Part shown: positions 41,843 to 53,801 of the stretch, one piece after another
Numbering within the stretch: position 1 is the first letter of the stretch
Layout: the number at the start of each line of letters is the position of its first letter
Assembly (NCBI GenBank): GCA_023375785.1
Contig: SZWC01003617.1
Coordinates: 44,837 to 98,637, forward strand
DNA length: 53,801 nt
Origin: Penium margaritaceum
Lineage: Eukaryota > Streptophyta > Zygnematophyceae > Desmidiales > Peniaceae
Direction: 5' to 3'
Program-made: the position numbers and the translations under genes
Notes under the pieces: generated by a model
The model's database searches: none
What the model saw: only the letters and a program-made list of their open reading frames with translations
What the model was told of the DNA's origin: nothing

Positions 41843-44800
41843 AAATCTTTCTACTTGATAGTTGATAACTAGTGTTCCCAACCCATGGTCTCCCCCACTG
41901 ATCATTTGTGACTCGTGGTATGAGTTTTCAACGTTGACCACACACTGTGAAATCTGTTTGGTCATGGCTTGTGACACATGCCTACTTTGGTTTGTCACTG
42001 TACATTGTTACCACACCGTGTCATTACTTATCGAACGTCTTTGTGCTTTCTTGTTGACAGCTAGTGTTCCCAAAACATTGTTACCCCCTCTGACTATCAG
42101 TGACACGTGTTGTGAGTTGTAAATGTTGACCACATGAAGTGAAATTCTTCGTTCATGGTCAGTGACATATGCATACTTTGGTTGGTCACTGTGTATTGTA
42201 GCCACACTGTGCCACTACATATTGAAGGTATTTTTACTTGCTAGTCAATAACTAGTATTCACAAATCATTATCTTCCACCATGACCATTTGTGACTCGTG
42301 TTATGAGTTGTCAAGGTTTACCACACTTAGTGCCATTATTTGGTCATGGTCAGTAATTTATGCCTACTTTGGTTGGTCATCGTGCATGGTATCCATACTG
42401 TGCCACAACGTATTGAAGCTCCTTGTGGTTGCTTTTTGAACCTGGTGTTCCCAAACCATTGATTCCCTCTCTGACCATTTCTGACTCGTATTATGAGTTG
42501 TCAATGTTGACCACACACACCAGATTTTTTTGGTCAAAGGCAGTACATATGCCTTCTTTGGTCGTTCATTGTGCATGGTAGCCACAACGTGCTACTATAG
42601 ACTGAAGGCCGTTGTACTTGCTAGTTTAGAACTGATATTCCCATAGCATTGTTTCCTCCCCTGACCGTTTGTGACTCGTGTTATGGTTGGTAAACGTTGA
42701 CCACCCATATTGAAATTCCCTGGTCATGGTCAGTCACATATGCCTAGTTTGGTTGTTTGGTGTGCATATTAGACACACCATGCCACTACGTATTGAAGTT
42801 ATTTGTCCTTTCTAGTCGATTCATAGCGTTCCCAACCCATTGTCTCTCCCACTGACCATTTTTGACTCGTGTTATGACTTGTCAATGTTGACCACACATA
42901 GTGGACTTCTTCGTTCATAGTCAGTGACATATGCATCCTTTGGTTGGTCACTGTGCACGCTAGCCACACCATGCCACTACTTTTTGACAATACTTCGACT
43001 TGCTAGTTGATAACTAGTGTTCCCAACCCATGGTTTCCCCCATTGACCATTTGTGACTGGTGTTATGAGTTTTCAATGTTGACCACACACTGTGAAATCC
43101 GTTTGGTCATGGTTTGTGACACATGCCTACTTTGGTTTGTCACTGTACATGGTTACCACGCTGTGTCACTGCGTATCGAAGATCTTTGTGCTTTCTCGTT
43201 GACAGCTAGTGTTCCCAAACCATTGTTAGCCCCTCTGACTATCTGTGATCCGTGTTGTGAGTTGTAAATCTCGACCACATGAGGTGAAATTCTTTGTTCA
43301 TGGTCAGTGACATATGCATACTTTGGTTGGTCACTGTGCATTGTAGCCACACTGTGCCATTACATATTGAAGGTATTTGTACTTGCTAGTCAATAACTAG
43401 TATTCACAAACCATTATCTTCCACCCTGACCATTGGTGACTCGTGTTATGAGTTGTCAAGGTTTACCACACTTAGTGCCATTATTTGGTCATGGTCAGTG
43501 ACACATGCCTACTTTGGTTGGGCATCGTGCATGGTATCCACACTGTGCCACAACGTATTGAAGCTCCTTGTGCTTGCTATTTGATACTTGGTGTTCCCCA
43601 ACCATTGTTTCCCCTTCTGACCATTTGTGACTCCTATTATGACTTGTCAACGTTGAGCACACACAGCGGATTTCTTTGGTCAAAGGCAGTACATATGCCT
43701 ACTTTGTGCATGGTAGCCACACCGTGTTACTACTGACTGAATGTCTTTGTACTTGCTAGTTGAGAACTGATATTCCCATATCATTGTTTCCTCCCCTGAC
43801 CGTTTGTGACTCGTGTTATGGTTGGTTAACGTTGACCACCCATATTGAAATTATTTGGTCATGGTCAGTGACATATGCCTAGTTTGATTGTTTGGTGTGT
43901 ATAGTAGCCACACCGTGCCACTACGTGTTGAATTTCTTTGTCCTTTCGAGTTGATACATAGGGTTCCCAAACCATTGTCCCTCCCTCTGACCATTTGTGA
44001 CTCGTGTTATGAGTTTTCAATGTTGACCACACATAGTGGACTTGTTCGGTCATAGTCAGTGACATATGCATCCTTTGGTCGGTCACTGTGCACGCTAGCC
44101 ACACCGTGCCACTACTTGTTGAAAATCTTTCTTCTTGCTAGTTGATAACTAGTGTTCCCCACCCATGGTCTCCTCCACTGACCATTTGTGACTCGTGTTA
44201 TGAGTTTTCAATGTTGACCACACACTATGAAATCCGTTTGGTCGTGGTTTGTGACACATGCTTACTTTGTTTTGTCACTGTACATGGATACTACGCCGTA
44301 TCCTTACGTATTGAAGGTCTTTGTGCTTTCTTGTTGACAGCTAGTGTTCCCAAACCATTGGTAGCCCCCTCTGACTATCTGTGACCCGTGTTGTCAGTTG
44401 TAACTGTTGACCACATGAAGTGAAATTCTTTGTTCATGGTCAGTGACATATGCATACTTTGGTTGGTCACTATGCATTGTAGCCACACTGTGCCACTACA
44501 TATTGAAGGTATTTGTACTTGCTAGTCGATAACTAGTATTCACAAACCATTATATTCCACCCTGACCATTTGTGACTCGTGTTATGAGTTGTCAAGGTTT
44601 ACCACACTTAGTGCCATTATTTGGTCATGGTCAGTGACATATGCCTACTTTGGTTGGTCATCGTGCATGGTATCCACACTGTGCTACTACTGACAGAAGG
44701 TCGTTGTACTTGCTAGTTGGTATCTAGTGTTCCCAAACCATTGTTTCCCCCTCTGACAATTCATGACCCATGTTATGGGTTGTGAACGTTGACCACACAT

Positions 44801-44920
44801 AGTAAAATTATTTGGTCATGGTAAGTGGAACATGCCTAATCTGGTTGGTCATTGTGCATGTTAGCCACACCGTTCCACTACTTGTTTAAATCATTTGTAC
44901 TTGCTAGTCAATAAATAGCA

Positions 44921-45461
44921 AATTGTTTCTCCCTTTGACACCAGGTCGGTTTTGTTGATTTATTACGCGTAGGTGTCTTTACTGGAATACTCCCTCCCAC
45001 CCCCCTAGAGGGATGTTCCGTGGACGACATGGAGGACAGATTTGCGACCGCATTATGACACCCCCCTACCACCCCCCCCCCATGGCTTAGGCTCAAAGGT
45101 AGAGTTGAGGTATCACAACACGGCTGTCCCCCCCCCCCCCCCCCCAGGTCGCGAGCCTATTCTATACTGCGCGTACGAGGATTCAAACCCAAGACCTACC
45201 TCTCTTGAATCGAACTCTATAAACACTAAGCCAGCGCACATGGTGTTCATATGATGTCCAATTGACATTATAAGGGTTCCTATGGGTAAAGGGCATGAAA
45301 TAAGGGGGTGTAAGATAAGAGGGTAGTTTTCAAAAGCATGAATGATAACAAAGGTAGTTTAATCATAAAAGGATTGACGCAGACGGAATTTCAAATTTTG
45401 CAACTTTGAGCTTGAATAACCTCTCAACCATTGCTCCGATTGACCAGCCGTAAGAAGGAAA
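44921..45461 (-). mobile_element. Insertion with tRNA-like promoter boxes, copy 3
   Basis: Same insertion point. Minus-strand A box TGGCTTAGTGTT (45222-45233) and B box GGTTTGAATCC (45179-45189) are both well kept. It carries longer C runs (about 45071-45080 and 45128-45145) than the other copies. Confidence 0.62.
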
Positions 45462-46273
45462 GTTGACTACACACAGTGAAACTCCTTTTATGATATTAAG
45501 TGACACAAGCATGCTTTGGTTGGTCATTGTGCATGGTAGCCACACCGTGCCACCACTTATCGAAGGTCTTTGTTCTTGCTAGTCGATACCGAGTATTCCC
45601 AAACCATTGTTTCTCCCTCTGCCCATTTCTGACTTGTATTATGAGTTGTGAACGTTGACCAAACACACTAAAATTCTTTGGTCATGAGCAGTGATGTATG
45701 CCTACTTGGGTAGGTCTTTGTGCACGGTAGCCACACCGTGCCAATACATACGAAAAAGATTTGTACTTGCCAGAAGATACATAGTGTTTTGAAACCATGT
45801 TTTCCCCCTTTGACCATTTGTGACTCATGTTATGGGTTGCGAACGTTGACCACCCTTATTGAAATTCTTTGTTCATGGTTGGTGACATATGCCTAGTTTG
45901 GTTTGTCACTGTACGTGGTTACCACGCTGTGTGACTACGTATTGAAGGTCTTTGTGCTTTCTAGTTGATAGCTAGTGTTCCCAAATCATTGTTACCCCCT
46001 TTGACTATCACTGACTCGTGTTGTGAGTTGTCAACGCTGCCCACATGAAGTGAAATTCTTTGTTCATGGTAAGTGACATATGCATACTTTGGTTGGTCAC
46101 TGTGCATTGTAGCCACAGTGTGCCACTACATATTGAAGGTATTTGTACTTGCTAGTCAATAACTAGCATTCACAAACCATTATCTTCCACCCTGACCATT
46201 TGTGACTCGTGTTATGAGTTGTCAAGGTTTACCACACTTAGTGCCATTATTTGGTCATGGTCAGTGACATATG

Positions 46274-47420
46274 CCTACTTTGGTTGGTCATCGTGCATTG
46301 TATCCACACCGTGCGACAACGTATTGAAGCTCCTTGTGCTTACTTTTTGATACTTGGTGTTCCCAAACCATTGCTTCCCCCTCTGACCATTTGTGACTCG
46401 TATTATGAGTTGTCAATGTTGACCACACACAGCGGATTTCTTTGGTCAAAAGCAGTACACATGCCTACTTTGGTCGTTGATTGTGCATGGTAGCCACGCC
46501 GTGCTACTACTGACTGAAGGTCGTTGTACTTGCTAGTTGAGAACTGATATTCCCATAGCATTGTTTCCTCCCCTTACCGTTTTTGACTCGTGTTTTGGTT
46601 GGTCAACGTTGACCACCCATATTGAAATTCTCTCGTCATGGTCAGTGACATATGCCTAGTTTGGTTGTTTGGTGTGCATATTAGCCACACCGTGCCACTA
46701 CGTATTGAAGTTCCTTGTCCTTTCTAGTCGAAACATAGGGTTCCCAAACCATTGTCACTCCCTCTGACCATTTGTGACTCGTGTTATGAGTTGTCAATGT
46801 TGACCACACATAATGGACTTCTTCGGTCATAGTCAGTGACATATGCATCGTTTCGTTGGTCACTGTGCACGCTAGCCACACCGTACCACTTCTTGTTGAA
46901 AATCATTCTACTTGCTAGTTGATAACGAGTGTTCCCAACGCATGGTTTCCCCCACTGACCAGTTGTGAGTCGTGTTATGAGTTTTTGACGTTGACCACAC
47001 ACTGTGAAATCCGTTTGGTCATGGTTTGTGACACATGCCTACTTTGGTTTGTTACTGTACATGGTTACCACGACGTGTCATTACGTATCAAATGTCTTTG
47101 TGCTTTCCTGTTGACAGCCAGTGTTCCCAAACCATTGTTAGCCCCCTCTGACTATCTGTGACCCGTGTTGTGAGTTGTAAATGTTGACTACATGAAGTGA
47201 AATTCTTTGTTCATGGTCAGTCACATATGCATACTTTGGTTGGTCACAGTGCATTGTAGCCACCCTGTGCCACTACATATTGAAGGTATTTGTACTTGCT
47301 AGTCGATAACTAGTATTCACAAACCATTATATTCCACCCTGACCATTTGTGACTCGTGCTATGAGTTGTCAAGGTTTACCACACGTAGTGCCATTATTTG
47401 GTCGTGGTCAGTGACATATG
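46274..47420. repeat. Representative higher-order repeat unit, 1147 bp
   Basis: Monomers in this unit: A 46274-46463, B 46464-46654, C 46655-46845, D 46846-47037, E 47038-47229, F 47230-47420. Diagnostic starts are CCTACTTTGGTTGGTCATCG (A), CCTACTTTGGTCG (B), CCTAGTTTGGTTGTTTGG (C), CAT(C)CTTTGGTTGGTCACTG with GTGCACGCTAGCC (D), CCTACTTTGGTTTGT (E) and CATACTTTGGTTGGTCAC with GTGCATTGTAGCC (F). The next unit begins at 47421 and the following one at 48566. Confidence 0.93.
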
Positions 47421-49522
47421 CCTACTTTGGTTGGTCATCGTGCATGGTATCCACACCGTGCCACAACGTATTGAAGCTCCTTGTGCTTGCTATTTGATAC
47501 TTGGTGTTCCCAAACCATTGCTTCCCCCTCTGACCATTTGTGACTCGTATTATGAGTTGTCAATGTTGACCACACACAGCGGATTTCTTTGGTCAAAGGC
47601 AGTACATATGCCTACTTTGGTCGGTCATTGTGCATGGTAGCCACACCGTGCTACTAGTGACTAAAGGTCGTTGTACTTGCTAGTTGAGAACTGATATCCC
47701 ATAGCATTGTCTCCTCCCCTGACCGTTTGTGACTCGTGTTATGGTTGGTCAACGTTGACCACCCATGTTGAAATTCTTTGGTCATGGTTAGTGACATATG
47801 CCTAGTTTGGTTGTTTGGTGTGCATATTAGCCACACCGTGCCACTGCGTATAAAAGTTCTTTTTCCTTTCTAGTTGACACATAGGGTTCCCAAACCATTG
47901 TCTCCTCCTCTGACCATTTGTGACTCGTGTTATGAGTTTTCAATTTTGACCACACATAGTAGACTTCTTCGGTTATAGTAAGTGACATATTCATCCTTTG
48001 GTTGGGCATTGTGCACGCTAGCCACACCGTGCCACTACTTGTTGAAAATATTTCTACTTGCTAGTTGACAAATAGTGTTCCCAACCAATGGTCTCCCCCA
48101 CTGACCATTTGTGACTCGTGTTATGAGTTTTCAACATTGACCACACACTGTGAAATCCGTTTGGTCATGGTTTGTGACATATTCCTACTTTGGTTTGTCA
48201 CTGTACATGGTTACCACGCCGTGTCAGTACGTATCGAAGGTCTTTGTGCTTTCTAGTTAATAGCTAGTGTTCCCAAACCATTTTTACCCCCTCTGACTCT
48301 CAGTGACTCGTGTTGTGAGTTGTCAACGCTGACCACATGAAGTGAAATTCGTTGGTCATGGTCAGTGACATATGCATGCTTTGGTTGGTCACTGTGCATG
48401 GTAGCCACGCTTTGCCACTACATATTGAAGGTATTTGTGCTTCCTAGTCGATAACCATTATTCACAAACCATTATCTTCCATCCTGACTATTTGTGACTC
48501 GTGTTATGAGTTGTCAAATTTTACCACACTTAGTGACATTATTTGGTCATGGTCAGTGACATATGCCTACTTTGGTTGGTCATCGTGCATGGTATCCACA
48601 CCGTGCCACAACCTATTGAAGGTCCTTGTGCTTGCTAGCTGATACCTGGTGTTCCCAGACCATTGTCTCCCCCTCTGACCATTCGTGACTCCTGTTATGA
48701 GTTGTCAATACTGACCACACACAGCGGATTTCTTTGGTCAAAGGTAGTACATATGCCTACTTTGGTCGGTCATTGTGCATGGTAGCCACACTGTGCTTAT
48801 ACAGATTGAAGGTTACTGTACTTGCTAGTTGAGAACTGATGTTCACAGACCATTGTTTCCCCTTCTGACCCTTTGTCACTCGTGTTATGGTTGGTGAATG
48901 TTGACCACCCATATTGAAATTCCTTCATCATGGTCGGTGACATATACCTAGTTTGGTTGTTTGGTGTGCATAGTAGCCACACCGTGCCACTATGTATTGA
49001 AGTTCTTTGTCCTTTCTAGTCAATACATAGGGTTCCCAAATCATTGTCTCTCCCTCTGACCATTTGTGACTCGTGTTATGAGTTGTCAAAGTTGACCATA
49101 CAAAGTGGACTTCTTCGGTCATAGTCAGTGACTTGTGTATCCTTTGGTTGGTCACTGTGCACGCTAGCCACACCGTGCCCCTACTTGTTGAAAATCTTTC
49201 TACTTGCTAGTTGATAACTAGTGTTCCCAACCCATGGTTTCCCCTCCTGACCATTTGTGACTCGTGTTATGAGTTTTCAACGTTGACCACACACTGTGAA
49301 ATCCGTTTGGTCATGGTTTGTGACACATGCCTACTTTGGTTTTGTCACTGTACATGGTTACCATGCCGTGTCATCATGTATCCAAGGTCTTTGTCCTTTC
49401 TTGTTGACAGCTAGTGTTCCCAAACCATTGTTAGCCCCCTCTGACTATCTGTGACCCATGCTGTGAGTTGTAAATGTTGACCACATGAAGTGAAATTCTT
49501 TGTTCATGGTCAGTGACATATG

Positions 49523-49904
49523 CATACTTTGGTTGGTCACTGTGCATTGTAGCCAAACTGTGCCACTACTTATTGAAGGTATTTGTACCTGCTAGTCGAT
49601 AACTAGTATTCACAAACCATTATCTTCCACCCTGACCATTTGTGACTCGTGTTATGAGTTGTCAAGGTTTACCACACTTAGTGCCATTATTTGGTCATGG
49701 TCAGTGACATATGCATACTTTGGTTGGTCACTGTGCATTGTAGCCAAACTGTGCCACTACTTATTGAAGGTATTTGTACCTGCTAGTCGATAACTAGTAT
49801 TCACAAACCATTATCTTCCACCCTGACCATTTGTGACTCGTGTTATGAGTTGTCAAGGTTTACCACACTTAGTGCCATTATTTGGTCATGGTCAGTGACA
49901 TATG
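49523..49904. repeat. Duplicated F-type monomer
   Basis: 49523-49713 and 49714-49904 are near-identical, sharing the private variants AGCCAAACTG, CTACTTATTG and GTACCTGCTAG. Confidence 0.9.
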
Positions 49905-51460
49905 CCTACTTTGGTTGGTCATGGTGCATGGTATCCAAACCATGCCACAACGTATTGAAGCTCCTTGTGCTTGATTTTTGATAATTGGTGTTCACAAACC
50001 ATTGTTTCCCCCTCTGACCATTTGTGACTCGTATAATGAGTTGTCAATGTTGAGCACACACAGCAGATTTCTTTGGTCAAAGGCAGTACAAATGCCTACT
50101 TTGCTCGGTCACTGTGCATGGTAGCCACACCGTGCTACTACTAACTGACGGTCGTTGTACTTGCTAGTTGAGAACTGATATTCCCATAGCATTGTTTCCT
50201 TCCTGACCATTTTTACCCGTGTTATGGTTGGTCAACGTTGACCACCCATATTGAAATTCTCTCGTCATGGTCAGTGACATATGCCTAGTTTGGTTTTTTG
50301 GTGTGCATATTAGCCACACCGTGTTACTAGGTATTGAAGTGCCTTGTCCTTTCTAGTAGATACATATGGTTCTCAAACCATTGTCTTTCCCTCTGACCAT
50401 TTGTGACTCGTGTTGTGAGTTGTCAATGTTGACCACACATAGTGGACCTCGTCGGTCATAGTCAGTAAAATATGCATCCTTTGGTTGGTCAATGTGCACG
50501 CTAGGCACACCGTGCCACTACTTGATGAAAATCTTTCTACTTGCTAGTTGATAGCTAGCGTTCCCAACCCATGGTTTCGCCCACTGACCAGTTGTGACTC
50601 GTGTTATGAGTTTTCAACGTTGACCACACACTGTGAAATCCGTTTGGTCATGGTTTGTGACACATTCCTACTTTGATTTGTTATTGTACATGGTTACCAC
50701 GCCGTGTCATTACGTATCGAAGGTCTTTGTATTTTCTTGTTCACAGCTAGTGTTCCCAAACCATTGTTAGCCCCCTCCGACTATCTGTGACCCGTGTTGT
50801 GAGTTGTAAATGTTGACCACGTGAAGTGAAATTCTTTGTTCATTATCAGTGACACATGCATACTTTGGTTGGTCACTGTGCATTGTAGCCACACTGTGCC
50901 ACTACATATTAAAGGTATTTGTACTTGCTAGTCAATAACTAGTACTCACAAACCATTGTATTCAACCCTGACAATTTGTGACTCGTGTTATGAGTTGTCA
51001 ATGGTTACCACACTTAGTGCCATAATTTGGTCATGGTCAGTGACATATGCGTACTTTGGTTTTTCATCGTGCATGGTATCCACACTGTGCCACAACGTAT
51101 TGAAGCTCCTTGACCTTCCTAGTTGGTACTTGGTGTTCCTTACATTGGTTACTTTGATACTTGGTGTTCCCAAACCATTGTTTCCCCTCTGACCATTTGT
51201 GACTCGTATCACGAGTGGTCAACATTGACCACACACAGCGGATTTCTTTGGTCAAAGGTAGTACATATGCCTACTTTGGTCGGTGATTGTGCATGGTGGC
51301 CACACCGTGCTACTACTGATTGGAGGGCGTTGTACTTGCTAGTTGAAAACGGATATTCCCAAATCATTGTTCCCCCCTATGACCATTTGTGACTCGTGTT
51401 ATGGTTGGTGAACGTTGACCATCCATCTTGAAACTCATTGGTCATGGTCAGTGACATATG

Positions 51461-51842
51461 CCTAGTTTGGTTGTTTGGTGTGCATAGTAGCCACACCGTG
51501 CCACTACGTATTGAAGTTATTTGTCCTTTCTAGTCCATGCATAGGGTTCCCAAACCATTGTCTCTCCCTCTGACCATTTGTGACTCGTGTTATGGTTGGT
51601 GAACGTTGACCATCCATCTTGAAACTCATTGGTCATGGTCAGTGACATATGCCTAGTTTGGTTGTTTGGTGTGCATAGTAGCCACACCGTGCCACTACGT
51701 ATTGAAGTTATTTGTCCTTTCTAGTCCATGCATAGGGTTCCCAAACCATTGTCTCTCCCTCTGACCATTTGTGACTCGTGTTATGACTTGTCATTGTTGA
51801 CCACGCATACTGGATTTCTTTGGTCATAGTCAGTGACGTATT
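51461..51842. repeat. Duplicated C-type monomer
   Basis: 51461-51651 and 51652-51842 are 191-bp copies sharing a C head (TTATTTGTCCTTTCTAGTCCATGCA). The first copy has a B-like tail (TTATGGTTGGTGAACG), so it is a C/B hybrid. Confidence 0.88.
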
Positions 51843-53651
51843 CATCCTTTGGTTGGTCACTGTGCACGCTAGCCAAACTGTGCCAGTTCTTGTTGAAATT
51901 CTTTGTACTTGCTGGTTGAAAACTAGTGTTCCCAATCCATTGTTTCCCCCTCTCACCATTTGTGACTCGTGTTATGAGTTTTCGATACTGACCACACACT
52001 TTGAAATTCGTTTGGTCATGGTTAGTGACATATGCCTACTTTGGTTTGTCACTGTACATGGTTACCACACCATGTCACAACATATTAAAGGTGTTTCTGC
52101 TTTCTGGTCAATAGCTATTGTTCCCAAACCATTGTTACCCCCCTTTGACTATATGTGACTCGTGTTGTGAGTTGTCAACGCTGTCAACATGAAGTGAAAA
52201 TCGTTGGTCATGGTCAGTGACATATGCATACTTTGGTTGGTCACTGTGCATGGTAGCCACGCTGTGCCACTACATATTGAAGGTATTTGTACTTGCTACT
52301 CAATAACTAGCATTCACAAACCATTGTCTTCCACTCTAACCATTTGTGACTCGTGTTATGAGCTGCCAAAGTTTACCACACTTATTGACATTATTTGGTC
52401 ATGGTCAGTGACATATGCCTACTTTGGTTGGTCATCGTGCATGGTATCCACACCGTGCCACAACTTGTTGAAGGTCCTTGTCCTTTCTAGTTGATACCTG
52501 ATGTTCCCAGACCATTGGTTCCTCCTCTGACCATTTTTGACTCGTGTTATGAGTTGTCAATGTTGACCACACATAGTGGACTTCTTTGGTCATAGTCATT
52601 GACATATGCATCCTTTGGTTGGTCACTGTGCACGCTAGCCACACTGTGCTACTACTGGTTGAAAATGTTTCTACTTGCTAGTTGATTACTAGTGTTCCCA
52701 ACCCATTGTTTCCCCCCTGACCATTTGTGACTCGTGTTTTGCGTTTTCAACGTCGACCACACACTCTAAAATCCGTTTGGTCATGGTCAGTGACATATGC
52801 CTACTTTGGTTTGTCATTGTACATGGTTACCACGTCGTGTCACTACGTATCAAAGGTCTTTGTGCTTTCTTGTTGATATATAGTGTTCCCAAACCATTGT
52901 TACCCCCTCTGCATATCTATGACTCGTGTTGTGAGTTGTCAACATTGACCACACGATGTGAAATTCTTTGTTCATGGTCAGTGACATATGCATACTTTGG
53001 TTGGTCGCTGTGCATTGTAGCCACACTGTGCCACTACATATTGAAGGTATTTGTACTTTCTAGTCGATAACTAGTGTTGAGAAACCATTCTCTTCAACTC
53101 TGACCATTTGTGACTCGTGTTATGAGTTGTCAAAGTGTACCACACATGGTGACATTACTTGGTCATGGTCAGTGACATATGCCTACTTTGGTTGGTCATC
53201 GTGCATGGTATCCACACCGTGCCAAAACGTATTGCAGCTTCTTGTGCTTGCTAGTTGATACTAAGTGTTCCCAAACCATTGTTTTGTTTTCCCCTCTGAC
53301 CATTTGTGACTCATTTTATGAGTTGTCAACGTTGACCACACACAACGGATTTCTTTGGTCAAAGGCAGCACACATGCCTACTTTGGTCGGTCATTGTGCA
53401 TGGTAGCCACACCATGCTACTACTGACTGAAGGTTGTTGTACTTGCTAGTTGGTATCTAGTATTTCCAAACCATTGTTTCACCCTCTGACAATCCGTGAC
53501 CCATGTTATGGTTTTTGAACGTTGACCACACATAGTAAAATTATATGGTCATGGTTAGTGGCACATGCCTAATCTGGTTGGTCATTGTGCATGGTAGCCA
53601 CACCGTTCCACTACTTGTTTAAATTATTTGTACTTGCTAGTCAATGAATAA

Positions 53652-53801
53652 CAAAAGGTTTCTCCCTTTGACACCAGGTCGGTTTTTGTTGATTTGTTAC
53701 GCGTAGGTGTCTTCACTGAAATACTCCCTCCTACCCCCCTAGAGGGATGTTCCGTGGACGACCTGGAGGACAGATTCGCGACCGCATTATGACACCCCCC
53801 C
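53652..53801 (-). mobile_element. Insertion with tRNA-like promoter boxes, copy 4 (partial)
   Basis: The first 150 bp of the same insertion, cut by the window end in its C-rich part. The A- and B-box region would lie beyond the window. Confidence 0.7.

Larger units (their letters stand above)
23794..53801. repeat. 191-bp satellite with 6-monomer higher-order repeat
   Basis: About 30 kb of tandem monomers of 190-192 bp. Six types recur in the order A-B-C-D-E-F; A types can be followed at about 25.29, 26.43, 27.58, 29.55, 30.68, 31.82, 33.67, 34.81, 35.96, 37.10, 39.77, 40.92, 42.38, 43.52, 44.66, 46.29, 47.43, 48.58, 49.92, 51.07, 52.43 and 53.20 kb. Most successive spacings are 1135-1148 bp. 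Copies of one type in successive units look much more alike than neighbouring types, the defining sign of a higher-order repeat. Recurrent 60-105-codon open frames on both strands come from the repeat and are not genes. The first five bases, GTTGA (23794-23798), are the right target-site duplication of the chromovirus. Confidence 0.95.

Noticed and set aside
8710..53406. Recurrent 60-105-codon frames in the satellite on both strands (for example MVMVSDICLLWLVIVHG.. and MWLACTVTNQRMHMSLTM..)
   Set aside because: They recur because the monomers recur. The 191-bp period is not a multiple of three, frames end at monomer variants, and both strands are open at the same places. Homogenisation explains their similarity without selection on protein.
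5402..53801. Repeat arrays as CRISPR
   Set aside because: Repeats are directly adjacent without unique spacers, no cas genes are present, and the context is eukaryotic.

Overview
The window looks like a repeat-dominated stretch of a large eukaryotic nuclear genome. I infer a plant or streptophyte alga: there is a chromodomain Ty3/gypsy element, an LTR element primed by an initiator-tRNA-Met-type site, and long satellite arrays. A charophyte such as Chara is only a guess. I recognise no intact host gene. The sequence is an assembly with gaps (183 N at 14978-15160, 340 N at 32216-32555, single N at 18599, 20479, 21172, 23260 and 41456), and several gap edges carry duplicated flanks that look like unmerged contig ends.

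Layout. 1-2220 is a CTG-rich low-complexity stretch followed by a dyad-rich segment with three strong hairpins. 2220-4020 is AT-rich and holds, on the minus strand, open segments bounded by splice-like signals that may be a decayed or real unrecognised spliced gene. 4029-5400 is a cluster of small inverted-repeat modules with long C and G homopolymer arms. 5402-8561 is a 10-bp minisatellite, GTAAGTGCGT, of about 316 units. From about 8562 to the end, a roughly 191-bp satellite fills the window apart from its insertions.

The 191-bp satellite is not a simple array. Six diverged monomer types (called A-F here) follow one another in fixed order and form a higher-order repeat (HOR) of about 1146 bp, repeated through the window. 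Imposed on this are one-monomer duplications, a run of five indistinguishable 191-bp hybrid monomers (37891-38845), and a roughly 500-bp insertion with Pol III A/B-box-like motifs that recurs at the same monomer position in four places, so it was amplified with the array. The organisation is like that of centromeric HOR satellites, but centromere function is not shown.

Two LTR elements sit in the satellite with target-site duplications. 11010-14142 is a minus-strand non-autonomous element without gag or pol. 14838-23793 is a plus-strand Ty3/gypsy chromovirus with gag, protease, RT, RNase H, integrase and chromodomain in that order. The chromovirus is dead: it has several in-frame stops, an RT deletion that removes the catalytic YxDD segment, and a stop inside the chromodomain. 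Its LTRs differ at about 25 of 533 positions by hand count, nearly all transitions.
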